Assembly: GCA_963750715.1 (NCBI GenBank)
Contig: CAVVRP010000012.1
Coordinates: 62,001 to 126,000 of the forward strand
DNA length: 64,000 nucleotides
Direction of reading: 5' to 3'
Source of the DNA: JAGVSR01 sp963750715
Lineage (GTDB): Bacteria > Pseudomonadota > Alphaproteobacteria > Rhizobiales > Hyphomicrobiaceae
The position numbers and the translations under genes are program-made. Positions 9,608-18,592 of the stretch are shown here, piece by piece; position 1 is the first letter of the stretch; every line of letters begins with the position of its first letter. The notes below the pieces were generated by a model, which saw nothing but the letters and a program-made list of their open reading frames with translations, was not told the origin of the DNA and ran no database searches.

Positions 9608-10456
9608 TCACACGGCGACATTGTCGATCAGCCGCGTTTTGCCCAGGCGCGCCGCCCCCAGCACGCGGGCCTTGCCTTTCGAGGCCGGATCGTGGGGCAG
9701 CAAGGTATCGGTCTCGCGGACCTCGATGTAGTCGACTGCCGAAAAGCCAAATGCCACCAGATCCCGTTTGGCGACTTCGATTGCCTTGTTGACGAGCCCA
9801 CCGCGCTTGACGATAGCCGCAATCGCGATCAGCGCCTGATGCAGGGTCGGTGCGATGCACCGTTCGTCCGCCGTCAGGTAGACGTTGCGGGACGACCGTG
9901 CGAGGCCGTCTTTTTCGCGCACGGTCGGCACGCCCAATATGGACATCGGCAAGTCCAGATCGCGCACGATCTGGCGGACGACGCATAGCTGCTGATAATC
10001 CTTCTCGCCAAAAATCGCAAAGTCCGGCTGGACCTGAGAGAAGAGCTTGGTGCAGACCGTCGCCACGCCGGCGAAATGCATTGGCCGCACGTCGGCTTCG
10101 AGTCCCATGGCGGACCCTTGCGGCACGACCTCAGTGGCGAACCCCCTCGGGTACATGATTTCGGGCGCGGGCGACCAGATGAGGTCCGCGCCGGCTTTGG
10201 CGAGCTTGGCGACATCGCCGGCTTCATCGCGCGGATAGCGTGACAGATCCTCGCCCGGCGCAAACTGCGTCGGATTGACGAAGATCGAAACCACGCAGCC
10301 GCCAGCCTTCTCTCTTGCGCGTTTCACGAGTGTCAGATGACCGTCGTGCAAGGCACCCATGGTCGGAACCAGGGCAATGCTGCAGGTCCTGGCGCGCAGT
10401 TCGGCGACGGCTTTGCGAAGCGCTGGGAGAGTGCGGATGACCTTCGGCTTGGTCAC
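9608..10456 (-). CDS. panC: pantothenate synthetase (pantoate--beta-alanine ligase)
   Basis: Condenses pantoate with beta-alanine using ATP, the last step of pantothenate synthesis. Diagnostic motifs: VPTMGALHDGHLTLV (with the HIGH-like His pair), FVNPTQF, and FGEKDYQQL. The 282-residue length from a GTG at 10456 matches the family; a TTG at 10525 would add 23 residues without similarity. The C-terminal domain ends at the usual place. panB is not adjacent in this window. Confidence 0.93.
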   Translation of the reverse strand: MTKPKVIRTLPALRKAVAELRARTCSIALVPTMGALHDGHLTLVKRAREKAGGCVVSIFVNPTQFAPGEDLSRYPRDEAGDVAKLAKAGADLIWSPAPEIMYPRGFATEVVPQGSAMGLEADVRPMHFAGVATVCTKLFSQVQPDFAIFGEKDYQQLCVVRQIVRDLDLPMSILGVPTVREKDGLARSSRNVYLTADERCIAPTLHQALIAIAAIVKRGGLVNKAIEVAKRDLVAFGFSAVDYIEVRETDTLLPHDPASKGKARVLGAARLGKTRLIDNVAV

Positions 10457-10618
10457 GGCGTCGGCGGCCCTTGGCTGAGTGTGGCGTCCAAGCGACAGCA
10501 ATGGCCGTGGAGGGGAAACCGTCAAGCCCTATTGACGTGCCGACCGGTGTGCCGATCTGGTAAGCTGCCCTAGCGTATCGAATCATGTGTGTTCCCTAAT
10601 TCGAACCCAGAGGACGGC

Positions 10619-13600
10619 ATGGTCGCGCTCAGGAAACAGGACCTCTTAGGTGATGCGGGCAACCCTGCGGCGCACGGCTCGCTGGCCGTTGGCTTGCCGT
10701 CGTTCGACGAGATCTCCGGGCATTACCTGATCGACGAAACCCGCCTTGTCGGCGGGCTGATCGAGCGCGCGGTTTACAGCAACGAGGAGCGCCGGCGCAC
10801 CGCCGAGATCGCGCGCCGCCTCGTTCAAGCCGCCCGTTTGGATCAGGCCAACCATGCCGGCGTCGACGCGTTCATGCGCGAATATGGACTGTCGAGCGAG
10901 GAAGGCGTCATCCTGATGTGCCTTGCGGAGGCCCTGTTGCGCATCCCCGATGCCGAGACCGCCGACAAGTTCATCGCCGAGAAGATCGCTGGCGGACATT
11001 GGGAACGCCATCGCGGACATTCCGAAAGTCTGTTTGTCAACGCCTCGACATGGGGTCTGATGCTGACCGGGCGCCTGGTGCGCCTGAAGGAAACTCGTGG
11101 AGCCAACCCATTCGACGTGTTGAAGCGCATGGTTGCGCGTTCGGGCGAACCGGTGATCCGGCAAGCGATCCGCCAGGCCGTCAAGGTACTAGGCGACCAG
11201 TTCGTGCTTGGCCGTACGATCAAGGAAGCGATCGCCCGTGGCTGTGCCTACGAAGACAAGGGCTACCGGATTTCCTACGACATGCTGGGCGAGGCCGCGC
11301 GTTGCGAGAACGATGCCGTACGCTACTACGAGCGCTACATGGCGGCGATCGAAGCGGTCGGCGCCGCGGCGGGACCGATGACAACGGCGCATCCCGATGC
11401 GCTGATTCGCCGCCCGGGGCTGTCGGTGAAGCTGTCGGCGCTGCACCCTCGCTTCGAAGCGGGCAAGGAGGACAGGCTCGCGCGCGAAATCGTGCCGCGC
11501 GTCGTGACACTCGTGCGCGCCGCCCAGGCGCGTGGTCTGCCGGTTACGATTGACGCCGAGGAGCAGGATCGTCTCGAACTGACGTTAATGGTTTTCGGAC
11601 AGGCTTTCCTGCACACCGGGCTTGTCAACTGGCACGGGCTCGGCATCGCCGTGCAGGCGTACGGCCGCCGCGCGATCCCGACGCTGCGCTGGCTGCGCCG
11701 CCTTTCAGAGCGCGCTGGAAAACGTATTCCTGTGCGGCTCGTCAAGGGGGCGTATTGGGACAGCGAGATCAAGTGGGCACAGGAGCGTGGACTTGCCGAC
11801 TATCCGGTGTTCACGCGCAAGCTTAACACCGACGTATCTTATCTGGCCTGCCTGAGGCTCGTGCTGAGCGACGCGCAGGCGTTCTTCCCGCAGTTCGCGA
11901 CGCACAATGCTCATACGCTCGCCTCGGCGCTCGTTGCGGCGGGCAGCACGCCATTCGAGTTCCAGCGCCTGCATGGCATGGGCGAAGCGCTCTACGCGGA
12001 CGTGGTCGGAGGAGCCGGGCTTGGCAAGGCGTGCCGCATCTACGCGCCCGTCGGCGAACATGAGGATCTTCTTGGGTACCTCGTGCGCCGGTTGCTGGAG
12101 AACGGCGCCAATACCTCCTTCGTCAATCGGCTGGCCGACAACGATGCGCCGGTTGCTCAGATAATTGCCGATCCCGTCGAACGGGCCGAACGCGAGCGCG
12201 TTTCGGCCGAGCCGGTCAAGCTAATCGCGCGCCCGCGCGAATTGTTCTGGCCAGAACGGAAGAACTCCGCCGGCATCGCGCTCACTGACCGTGCGGCCCG
12301 TTTCGGGCTCATCGCCGAAATGAATAGCGCGCTTCAGTCGACGTTCGACGCGGGGCCGGTGGTCAATGGTCAAGTCACCGCGGGTGGTTTCGGCGCGCCC
12401 CTCGTTCTGTGTCCGCACGATCATCGCGAGCGCATCGGCACCGTGATCACGGCAACTCCGCAGCACATCGAGGCAGCGCTGACAAGCGCCTCTCAGGCGG
12501 CGCACGGTTGGGACCGGCTCGGCGGCCCTGCACGCGCCAAGATCCTCGACCATGCCGCCGATCTGATCGAGCGCGACCGCGCGCGGCTCATGGCCGTGAT
12601 GGTGCGGGAAGGGGGCAAGACCATTGCCAACGCGTTGGGCGAAGTGCGCGAGGCCGCTGATTTCCTGCGCTATTACGCACTGGAAGCGCGACGACTGTTC
12701 TCCCAGCCGGTCTCCTTCAAGAGTTTGACGGGCGAGACCAACACGCTCGAACTGCGCGGACGGGGGACTTTCGCGTGCATTTCGCCGTGGAATTTCCCGC
12801 TCGCGATCTTTGTCGGGCAGATCGCTGCGGCGCTTGCCGCCGGTAATCCCGTCGTGGCGAAGCCTGCTGAGCAAACGCCGATCACCGCGTTCCTGGCGAC
12901 AAGGCTCCTGCACGATGCTGGCGTGCCGAAGGATGTTCTGCATCTCTTGGTGGGCGGTCCCGCCGTCGGCGAGGCGATCGTCAAGGACCCTCACATTGCT
13001 GGTGTCGCGTTCACCGGGTCGAACGAGGCGGCCTGGGCGATCCAACGAATGCTCGCGGATCGTCGCGGCGCGACTGTGCCCTTCATCGCCGAAACAGGCG
13101 GATTGAACGCCATGATCGCCGACAGCAGCGCGTTGCCCGAACAGGTCGTCCGGGACGCGATACGATCCGCCTTCGACAGCTCAGGCCAGCGCTGCTCCGC
13201 AGCGCGCGTACTGTTTTTGCAGGAAGAGGTCGCGGACGCCACGACCCGGATGCTGACAGGGGCCATCGAGGCTCTCGATATCGGCGATCCGTTCGACTAC
13301 GCGACCGACATCGGCCCCGTCATCGACGAGCGCTCGCAGGACGCCCTGAGACTCCCACAAGCTTCGCATGCAGCGCGAGGGCCGCGAGCTCGTCGATCTG
13401 CCACTGCCGAACGCTTGCCGCGCGGGAACATTCGTGACGCCAGCGGCGTTCGCCATCGATCGTATGAGTGTGCTCGGGCAAGAGGTATTCGGCCCGATCC
13501 TGCACGTCGTGCGGTTCTCGCGGGGCCACTTCGGCAATGTCATTTCTGCGATCAATGCCAGCGGCTATGGCCTCACGCTCGGCCTCCACAGCCGCATCGA

Positions 13601-13844
13601 TGCGGTTGCGAACTATGTGGCCGAGCACGCCCGCGTCGGGAACCTTTACGTCAACCGAAACCAGATCGGCGCGGTGCCGGGCGTGCAGCCGTTTGGCGGT
13701 GAGGGGCTGTCGGGCACCGGGCCAAAGGCCGGTGGCCCCAACTACCTTATGCGGTTTGCGACAGAGCGCGTGCGCACAACCGACGTCACGGTAACCGGTG
13801 GAAACGTGCCGCTACTCATGCAGGGAACCGTCGATCAGGTCTGA
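10619..13844 (+). pseudogene. putA: bifunctional proline dehydrogenase / P5C dehydrogenase, frameshifted
   Basis: Oxidises proline to glutamate in two steps. From the ATG at 10619 (GAGGA upstream) the frame encodes a PRODH barrel at about residues 60-500 and a P5C dehydrogenase domain with ISPWNFPLAIF, ETGGLN (general base) and GQRCSAAR (catalytic Cys). The N-terminal ribbon-helix-helix DNA-binding domain of enterobacterial PutA is absent. The frame is lost at about 13346-13356. The C-terminal 165 residues (GTFVTPAAFAIDRM, EVFGPILHVV, PFGGEGLSGTGPKAGG) continue in the next frame to 13844, consistent with one extra base. Without correction the product would be chimeric after residue 910 and probably inactive as P5CDH. 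Confidence 0.88.
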
Positions 13845-13919
13845 TCTTAGCGGCGCTGCATGTGTCGCGCCTGGCCATGCTATGGTACCCAATCGTCAAG
13901 TCCACTATGGCCGGTAGCG

Positions 13920-14708
13920 ATGTCGACCAAGAACAAACCGTCTGGAATTCCGTTCACCGACAAGACGGTCGGGGAACGGTCAACGCTGAGCGTGCCGAAG
14001 GACTCCGTTCCGGCGGCAGCCACGGCAAGCGACACGGACGTCGCCGATTTCGTCGCTCAGATGAAGTCACTGGCGCCGTCGGCCGGGCCGGGCCGGGGCC
14101 GGCTCCTGTTCGCCATGGACGCAACCATGAGCCGGCAGTCGACGTGGGATATGGCGCTGAACCTTCAGGCCGGCATGTTCCAAGCCGTGAAGGACGTCGG
14201 AGGGCTCGACGTGCAACTCGTATTTTTCCGTGGCAACGGCGAGTGCCGTGCTTCGAAATGGGTGTCGGACCCGGACCAGCTCGCGCGCGTGATGACGACC
14301 GTGGCTTGCCGGGGCGGTTTCACGCAGATCGGCAAAGTGCTCAGTCACGCCAAGACCGAGACGGAAGAGCGTCGCGTCAACGCTATGGTCTATGTCGGCG
14401 ATGCAATGGAAGAAAATGTCGACGCTCTGTGCGCCAAGGCCGGCGAACTTGCGCTGCTTGGCCTGCCTCTTTTCCTGTTTCAGGAAGGGCACAACCCAGA
14501 CGCTGCGCGGGCGTTCAAGGAACTCGCACGATTGACCAAGGGCGCGTATTGCCGCTTCGATGCGGGGTCCGCGCAGCAGCTGCGCGATTTGCTGACGGCC
14601 GTTGCGGTGTATGCCGCAGGCGGACAGAAGGCGCTGCTAGTTCTGAGCGGCCGGAAGGAAGGGCACGGCGCAAAGCTTTTACTGACTGAACTGAAGCGGG
14701 GCGACTGA
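13920..14708 (+). CDS. VWA domain-containing protein
   Basis: A 262-residue protein with a von Willebrand A-like fold starting near residue 60 (GRLLFAMDATMSRQSTWDMA, a degenerate MIDAS DxSxS). A conserved core follows: VQLVFFRGNGECRASKW, CRGGFTQIGKVL, and VYVGDAMEENVD. There is no signal peptide, so it is probably cytoplasmic. It ends eight bases before a J-domain membrane protein, suggesting cotranscription and possibly a shared chaperone-type role, which is inference. The ATG at 13920 is chosen over upstream in-frame codons with no coding character. Confidence 0.8.
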   Translation: MSTKNKPSGIPFTDKTVGERSTLSVPKDSVPAAATASDTDVADFVAQMKSLAPSAGPGRGRLLFAMDATMSRQSTWDMALNLQAGMFQAVKDVGGLDVQLVFFRGNGECRASKWVSDPDQLARVMTTVACRGGFTQIGKVLSHAKTETEERRVNAMVYVGDAMEENVDALCAKAGELALLGLPLFLFQEGHNPDAARAFKELARLTKGAYCRFDAGSAQQLRDLLTAVAVYAAGGQKALLVLSGRKEGHGAKLLLTELKRGD

Positions 14709-14715
14709 AGGCTCC

Positions 14716-15426
14716 ATGCAATTCTTTCTCCTCGGCCTGCTCGTTCTGGTTGCTGTCCTTTGGGCGCTGCGCGGCTTCACGAACGCGAATGCAGCCGTCA
14801 TGGCGCGGCAGCTGCGATTTGCCGGCGGAATACTCGCGCTTGCCGTTGCCGCCGTTCTGTTTCTGCGGGGCATGGCTGGCGTCGGCATGTTGATTGGCAT
14901 GGTGGGTTGGGGTCTGTTGCGCGGGCGTGGGGTGACGCCGTGGGGTGCCGGTGGCTGGGGACGAACGTCGCAGAAATCGGCGGGACAATCCTCTCGAGTC
15001 GTGACGGATCATCTCGAAGTCGAACTCGACCACGACACGGGCGCGATCACGGGCCGCGTCGTCAAGGGCATGTTCTCGGGACGCATGCTCGAAAGCATGA
15101 CGCCCGCCGACCTTGCGCTCCTGTGGCAGGACTGCCGCTTCGGCGATGCCAAATCGATGCAGATCCTCGAAGCCTATCTCGACCGCCTACACCCATCATG
15201 GCGCGACGACATGGCTCGCGGCGAGCAGGAACTGTCTGGCGGTCCGGACGGCCGCATGACACCGCAGCAGGCATACGAAATCCTGGGTCTTGAGGCCGGC
15301 GCCGGTGAAGAGGACATCCGCCGCGCGCATCGCGAACTGATGATGAAGGTTCACCCGGATCGCGGTGGCTCGAACTATCTTGCGTCCAAGATCAACGAGG
15401 CCAAGGACGTCCTTCTGGGAATCTGA
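14716..15426 (+). CDS. membrane-anchored J-domain (DnaJ-like) protein
   Basis: A 236-residue protein with two hydrophobic N-terminal segments at about residues 2-20 and 32-60. A cytoplasmic region of about 110 residues follows, and a C-terminal J domain at about 178-236 (TPQQAYEILGLEAGAGEEDI) with the HPD motif in VHPDRGGSNYL. The C-terminal J domain behind membrane helices resembles TIM14/DjlA-like co-chaperones in alphaproteobacteria. It would recruit DnaK to the inner face of the membrane. It follows the VWA gene closely. Confidence 0.85.
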   Translation: MQFFLLGLLVLVAVLWALRGFTNANAAVMARQLRFAGGILALAVAAVLFLRGMAGVGMLIGMVGWGLLRGRGVTPWGAGGWGRTSQKSAGQSSRVVTDHLEVELDHDTGAITGRVVKGMFSGRMLESMTPADLALLWQDCRFGDAKSMQILEAYLDRLHPSWRDDMARGEQELSGGPDGRMTPQQAYEILGLEAGAGEEDIRRAHRELMMKVHPDRGGSNYLASKINEAKDVLLGI

Positions 15427-15429
15427 TTT

Positions 15430-17313
15430 TTACTCCGGACGGGCGACGAAGCAGTCGAACGACAAACGTCTCAGCTCGCGACAGGCCCGCGAGGCTTTGT
15501 CCGCATCGAACCCGGCGAAGCGCGCCCGATACATCGACCGTGCGGCGTTGACAGGGCGCGCCAGCGGCGCGTGTCCGGCGAGCATACGAGGCGCGGCGCC
15601 GCGAGCAGCTGCTATCTGGCGCTCTGCCTCGGAGACCGTCGAAAAAGCGCCGATCTGGATTTCGAACGCACCTGCGGCGACCGGCGGCGGCGCCGGCGTG
15701 TCGCTGATCGGTCCCCTGAGCTGTAGAGCGGCTTCGCGGCGTTCGACCGGCGGTTCGTCGCCAGTCGACTGCAGCCGGCGCGCCTGGTCGGCAAGGCTGG
15801 ACGGCGGCAGGCCGGAAGTGGCGACCGCCGGGGCGGCGAGGCGGACAGCCTGCGCGTGGACGGCGGGTTCGGGCACCGGTGCGCCGGCCATTTCTAGGAG
15901 CGCTGCCTGTTCGGCAAGCGTCGACGGCGGCCTGCCGGAGGTGCCGGCGATAGCCATCGGCATGACGGTCTCGTTGTCGGCCGGCGGCAAAGTCGCTGCC
16001 GGGGCGCCGGACTGGCGCTCGTTAGCGGGAGCGACAGTCGCGGCGTCATTGCGAGCCGCCGCCAAAGACGACTTTAGAGCGGCGAAGTCGATCTTCGGTG
16101 TTGCCGTAGCAGTTGCCTTTGAGGGCACAGGTGTGGCCGCAGGTGACGAGGGCGATGCGGTGGTAGCATTCGCGGCGAGCGGCGCGACCTGGACGGCGCG
16201 TACCTTCGCGATCTGGATGACCGGTGGTGCGACAGGTTCCGGTTCGGTCTGAGCGGCAATTTCCAGCGGCAGCGCCACTTGCTTTTGCGGCTCCGGTTTG
16301 ACGGCCGGCGTCGCTTTTGCCGGTGCCATATCGGTGGGGCTCGGCGCTGTCTTGCGGGTAACAGGGTTGGGCGCCGCCTGCGCGACCTCCACGGGCCTGG
16401 TGTCGCGGTTGTGGGCGTCGATCGACCGCGGCGCGGGCCGCTCTGCCGGCTTGGCTCGGGCGATCAGCGTAGGTGCCGACTTGCGAGTACGCTCGGTCGA
16501 TGCTTTTTCGAGGGCATGAAACAGGATTATACGCATATGCGCATTTCGAACCGCCGCGCTGGCGCCGCCGAATACCGCTGCGACTACGTACCGGCCGTTG
16601 GTGTGCACCGACGACACGAGGTTGAAGCCGGACGCGCGCGTGTAGCCCGTCTTGATCCCGTCCATGCCGGGGAAGCGCCCCATCAGTGTGTTATGATTTC
16701 GTAGTGTCTTGCCACCGTAGGTGAACTCCTGAAGCGAGAACAAGGGATAGTGCTTCGGGAAATCGTCCTGGAGGCGCATGGCGAGCGTGAGCATGTCGCG
16801 GGCAGTTGTGACTTGATCATCGTCGGGCAGTCCGGAAGCGTTGCGAAACACAGTCGCACTCATGCCGATCTGGCGCGCGCGGGTGGTCATGCGGCGGGCA
16901 AAGTCTGCTTCGTTGCCGGAGATGTGTTCGGCCAGTGCCACGGCGACGTCATTGGCCGATTTGGTGATCAGCGCCTTGATGGCGTTGATGACGGTGATCT
17001 CGTCACCCGCCTTGAGCTCAAGTTTCGAGGGAGCGACCGAAGCTGCCTTTTGGCTGATCGAGAGGCGAGTGTCGTAGGACAGGCGACCGGCTTCGATTTC
17101 CTCGAAGACGATGAAGAGGGTCATCATTTTGGTCAGCGATGCGGGGTGACGCAATTCGTCGCCGTCCTGGTCGTGCAGTACCACGCCGGTGTTCGCGTCG
17201 ATCACCATTGCCGACGGCTGTGGCGCGGCCGCAACGGCTGCCGTGTGGCTATAAGCCAGCAATAGTCCTATCGCACTCGCAATTGCGTCCCTAAGTGAAT
17301 GGCGCAGCGACAA
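15430..17313 (-). CDS. D-alanyl-D-alanine carboxypeptidase with C-terminal SPOR domain
   Basis: Penicillin-binding protein of the S11 family that trims pentapeptides in peptidoglycan. It has a signal peptide (residues 1-30) and the three active-site motifs SLTK at 59-62, SAN at 119-121 and KTG at 221-223. The catalytic domain ends near residue 275. A long Pro/Ala/Thr-rich linker follows (about 275-540), then a SPOR domain at about 545-625 (FEIQIGAFSTVSEAERQI) that would bind denuded glycans at the division site. The length of 627 residues is due to linker and SPOR. It converges with the J-domain gene, with only three bases between stops. Confidence 0.93.
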   Translation of the reverse strand: MSLRHSLRDAIASAIGLLLAYSHTAAVAAAPQPSAMVIDANTGVVLHDQDGDELRHPASLTKMMTLFIVFEEIEAGRLSYDTRLSISQKAASVAPSKLELKAGDEITVINAIKALITKSANDVAVALAEHISGNEADFARRMTTRARQIGMSATVFRNASGLPDDDQVTTARDMLTLAMRLQDDFPKHYPLFSLQEFTYGGKTLRNHNTLMGRFPGMDGIKTGYTRASGFNLVSSVHTNGRYVVAAVFGGASAAVRNAHMRIILFHALEKASTERTRKSAPTLIARAKPAERPAPRSIDAHNRDTRPVEVAQAAPNPVTRKTAPSPTDMAPAKATPAVKPEPQKQVALPLEIAAQTEPEPVAPPVIQIAKVRAVQVAPLAANATTASPSSPAATPVPSKATATATPKIDFAALKSSLAAARNDAATVAPANERQSGAPAATLPPADNETVMPMAIAGTSGRPPSTLAEQAALLEMAGAPVPEPAVHAQAVRLAAPAVATSGLPPSSLADQARRLQSTGDEPPVERREAALQLRGPISDTPAPPPVAAGAFEIQIGAFSTVSEAERQIAAARGAAPRMLAGHAPLARPVNAARSMYRARFAGFDADKASRACRELRRLSFDCFVARPE

Positions 17314-17675
17314 CTCAAGCCCCCGTCAACTGGACACCTATTGGGTGCCTGGGTTCTGAAGACCTGCCGCCTCTGCCGTTTCAGCAATGAGCGGACGGTT
17401 CGTATCTCGAAATGCTATGAAATGAACCATTGTTTTTTGGCGGCTTTACGGCCCGACCGGTGTACGATTGGGCGTGAAGCGCCACTTTAACGCTAGCAAA
17501 GGTCGGATTAGGTTTCGTTAACGCCGCCGTCTAGAAACAGAGATCAATGGTGCAGTGCAATAAATAGCGTCTTGCAATTTGGTGCGGTGCGATTATCCTG
17601 ATGTCCTGAGGTCGAGTTATGACATGGGTCAGCTCGCGCCCGTTGAACAAACCGTAGCTATAAGGAGCAAGTCCC
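17314..17675. other. intergenic region with likely phasin promoter
   Basis: About 360 bases between divergent genes hold no convincing reading frame. The last 20 bases carry a strong ribosome-binding site (AAGGAGC) for the phasin. The region is AT-richer than its surroundings, as expected for promoters on both sides. No specific operator was identified. Confidence 0.4.
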
Positions 17676-18005
17676 ATGATCAATAACTTCCAGGATTTTC
17701 AGAAGCTTGGCCAAACAAACGTTGAAAGCGCCGTGAAGATGGTGGGCGAGTGGAACAAGGGCTGGCAGGCTATCGCCGCCGAAATGAGCGACTACACGAA
17801 GCGCGCTTTCGAAGATGGTACTGCAACTTTTGAAAAGCTGCTCTCGGCTAAGTCGATCGAGCAGGTCGTCGAAATCCAGACGAGCTACACGAAGCGCGCG
17901 TATGATGAATACATGCAGCAAATGACCAAGGTCGGTTCCATGTACACCAACCTGTCTAAGGACGCCTACAAGCCGGTCGAGAAGGTCCTTCAGAGTGTGC
18001 GCTGA
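17676..18005 (+). CDS. phasin family protein
   Basis: A 109-residue helical protein of the phasin_2 type. The pattern FEKLLSAKSIEQVVEIQTSY followed by YDEYMQQMTKVGSMYTNLSKDAYKPVE is characteristic. Phasins coat polyhydroxyalkanoate granules and limit their coalescence; small members also act as membrane-associated stress proteins. No PHA synthase is in the window. It is monocistronic, with a strong RBS and a rho-independent terminator about 43 bases after the stop. Confidence 0.9.
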   Translation: MINNFQDFQKLGQTNVESAVKMVGEWNKGWQAIAAEMSDYTKRAFEDGTATFEKLLSAKSIEQVVEIQTSYTKRAYDEYMQQMTKVGSMYTNLSKDAYKPVEKVLQSVR

Positions 18006-18047
18006 GCCCGAGACGGGATTTTCCGCTGCGTGGCAGTGACGGTTCGA

Positions 18048-18076
18048 GGCCCGGCTTTCAAAGCCGGGCCTTTTTT
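18048..18076 (+). terminator. rho-independent terminator of phasin gene
   Basis: A 10-base GC-rich stem (GCCCGGCTTT paired with AAAGCCGGGC) with a very short loop is followed by six T residues. It lies directly downstream of the phasin stop. Confidence 0.9.
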
Positions 18077-18187
18077 GTGACGCCGCGCCGTGCATAGTTG
18101 CTAACGATTGGCCTGGCCGTGCGTTGTGGTAGGTCTGTCGACTGCGGCAGGACGTAAGACAATCTGATATCACAGACGGCGCTCTCC

Positions 18188-18586
18188 ATGCACTCGACGA
18201 TGTTATCATCACGGTCGCCGTCCATACCGCTTCGCCTGGCAAAGGACGGCCAGGGTGGAAAGCGCGGAGGCGATGACGATCGCGATGGCGAGGGCAAAAC
18301 GGGCCTCGTCACGAAAACTAGGCCGAAGACGAAGAAGCCAAGTCTCTACAAGGTTCTTCTCCTAAACGACGACTACACCCCGATGGAGTTCGTGGTGCAC
18401 GTGTTGGAGAAATACTTCTCGAAGGGACGCGAGGAAGCGACGCGCATCATGCTGCACGTCCACCACAAAGGCGTCGGGATTTGCGGAGTATATACGTACG
18501 AGGTGGCTGAGACGAAGGTGACGCAAGTCATGGATTTCGCCCGTCAGCACGGCCACCCGCTTCAGTGCACCATGGAGAAAGAGTAG
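18188..18586 (+). CDS. clpS: ATP-dependent Clp protease adaptor ClpS
   Basis: N-recognin adaptor that delivers N-degron substrates to ClpAP. The core (residues 48-130) has YKVLLLNDDYTPMEFVVHVL, the HHKGVGICGVYTYEVAETK segment and the C-terminal QCTMEKE, all typical. The N-terminal 45 residues are charged and disordered, longer than in E. coli. It ends six bases before clpA, the conserved arrangement. Confidence 0.95.
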   Translation: MHSTMLSSRSPSIPLRLAKDGQGGKRGGDDDRDGEGKTGLVTKTRPKTKKPSLYKVLLLNDDYTPMEFVVHVLEKYFSKGREEATRIMLHVHHKGVGICGVYTYEVAETKVTQVMDFARQHGHPLQCTMEKE

Positions 18587-18592
18587 GTCAAC

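Noticed and set aside
11189..13266. Several long minus-strand frames inside putA
   Set aside because: High-GC shadows of a strongly conserved plus-strand gene.
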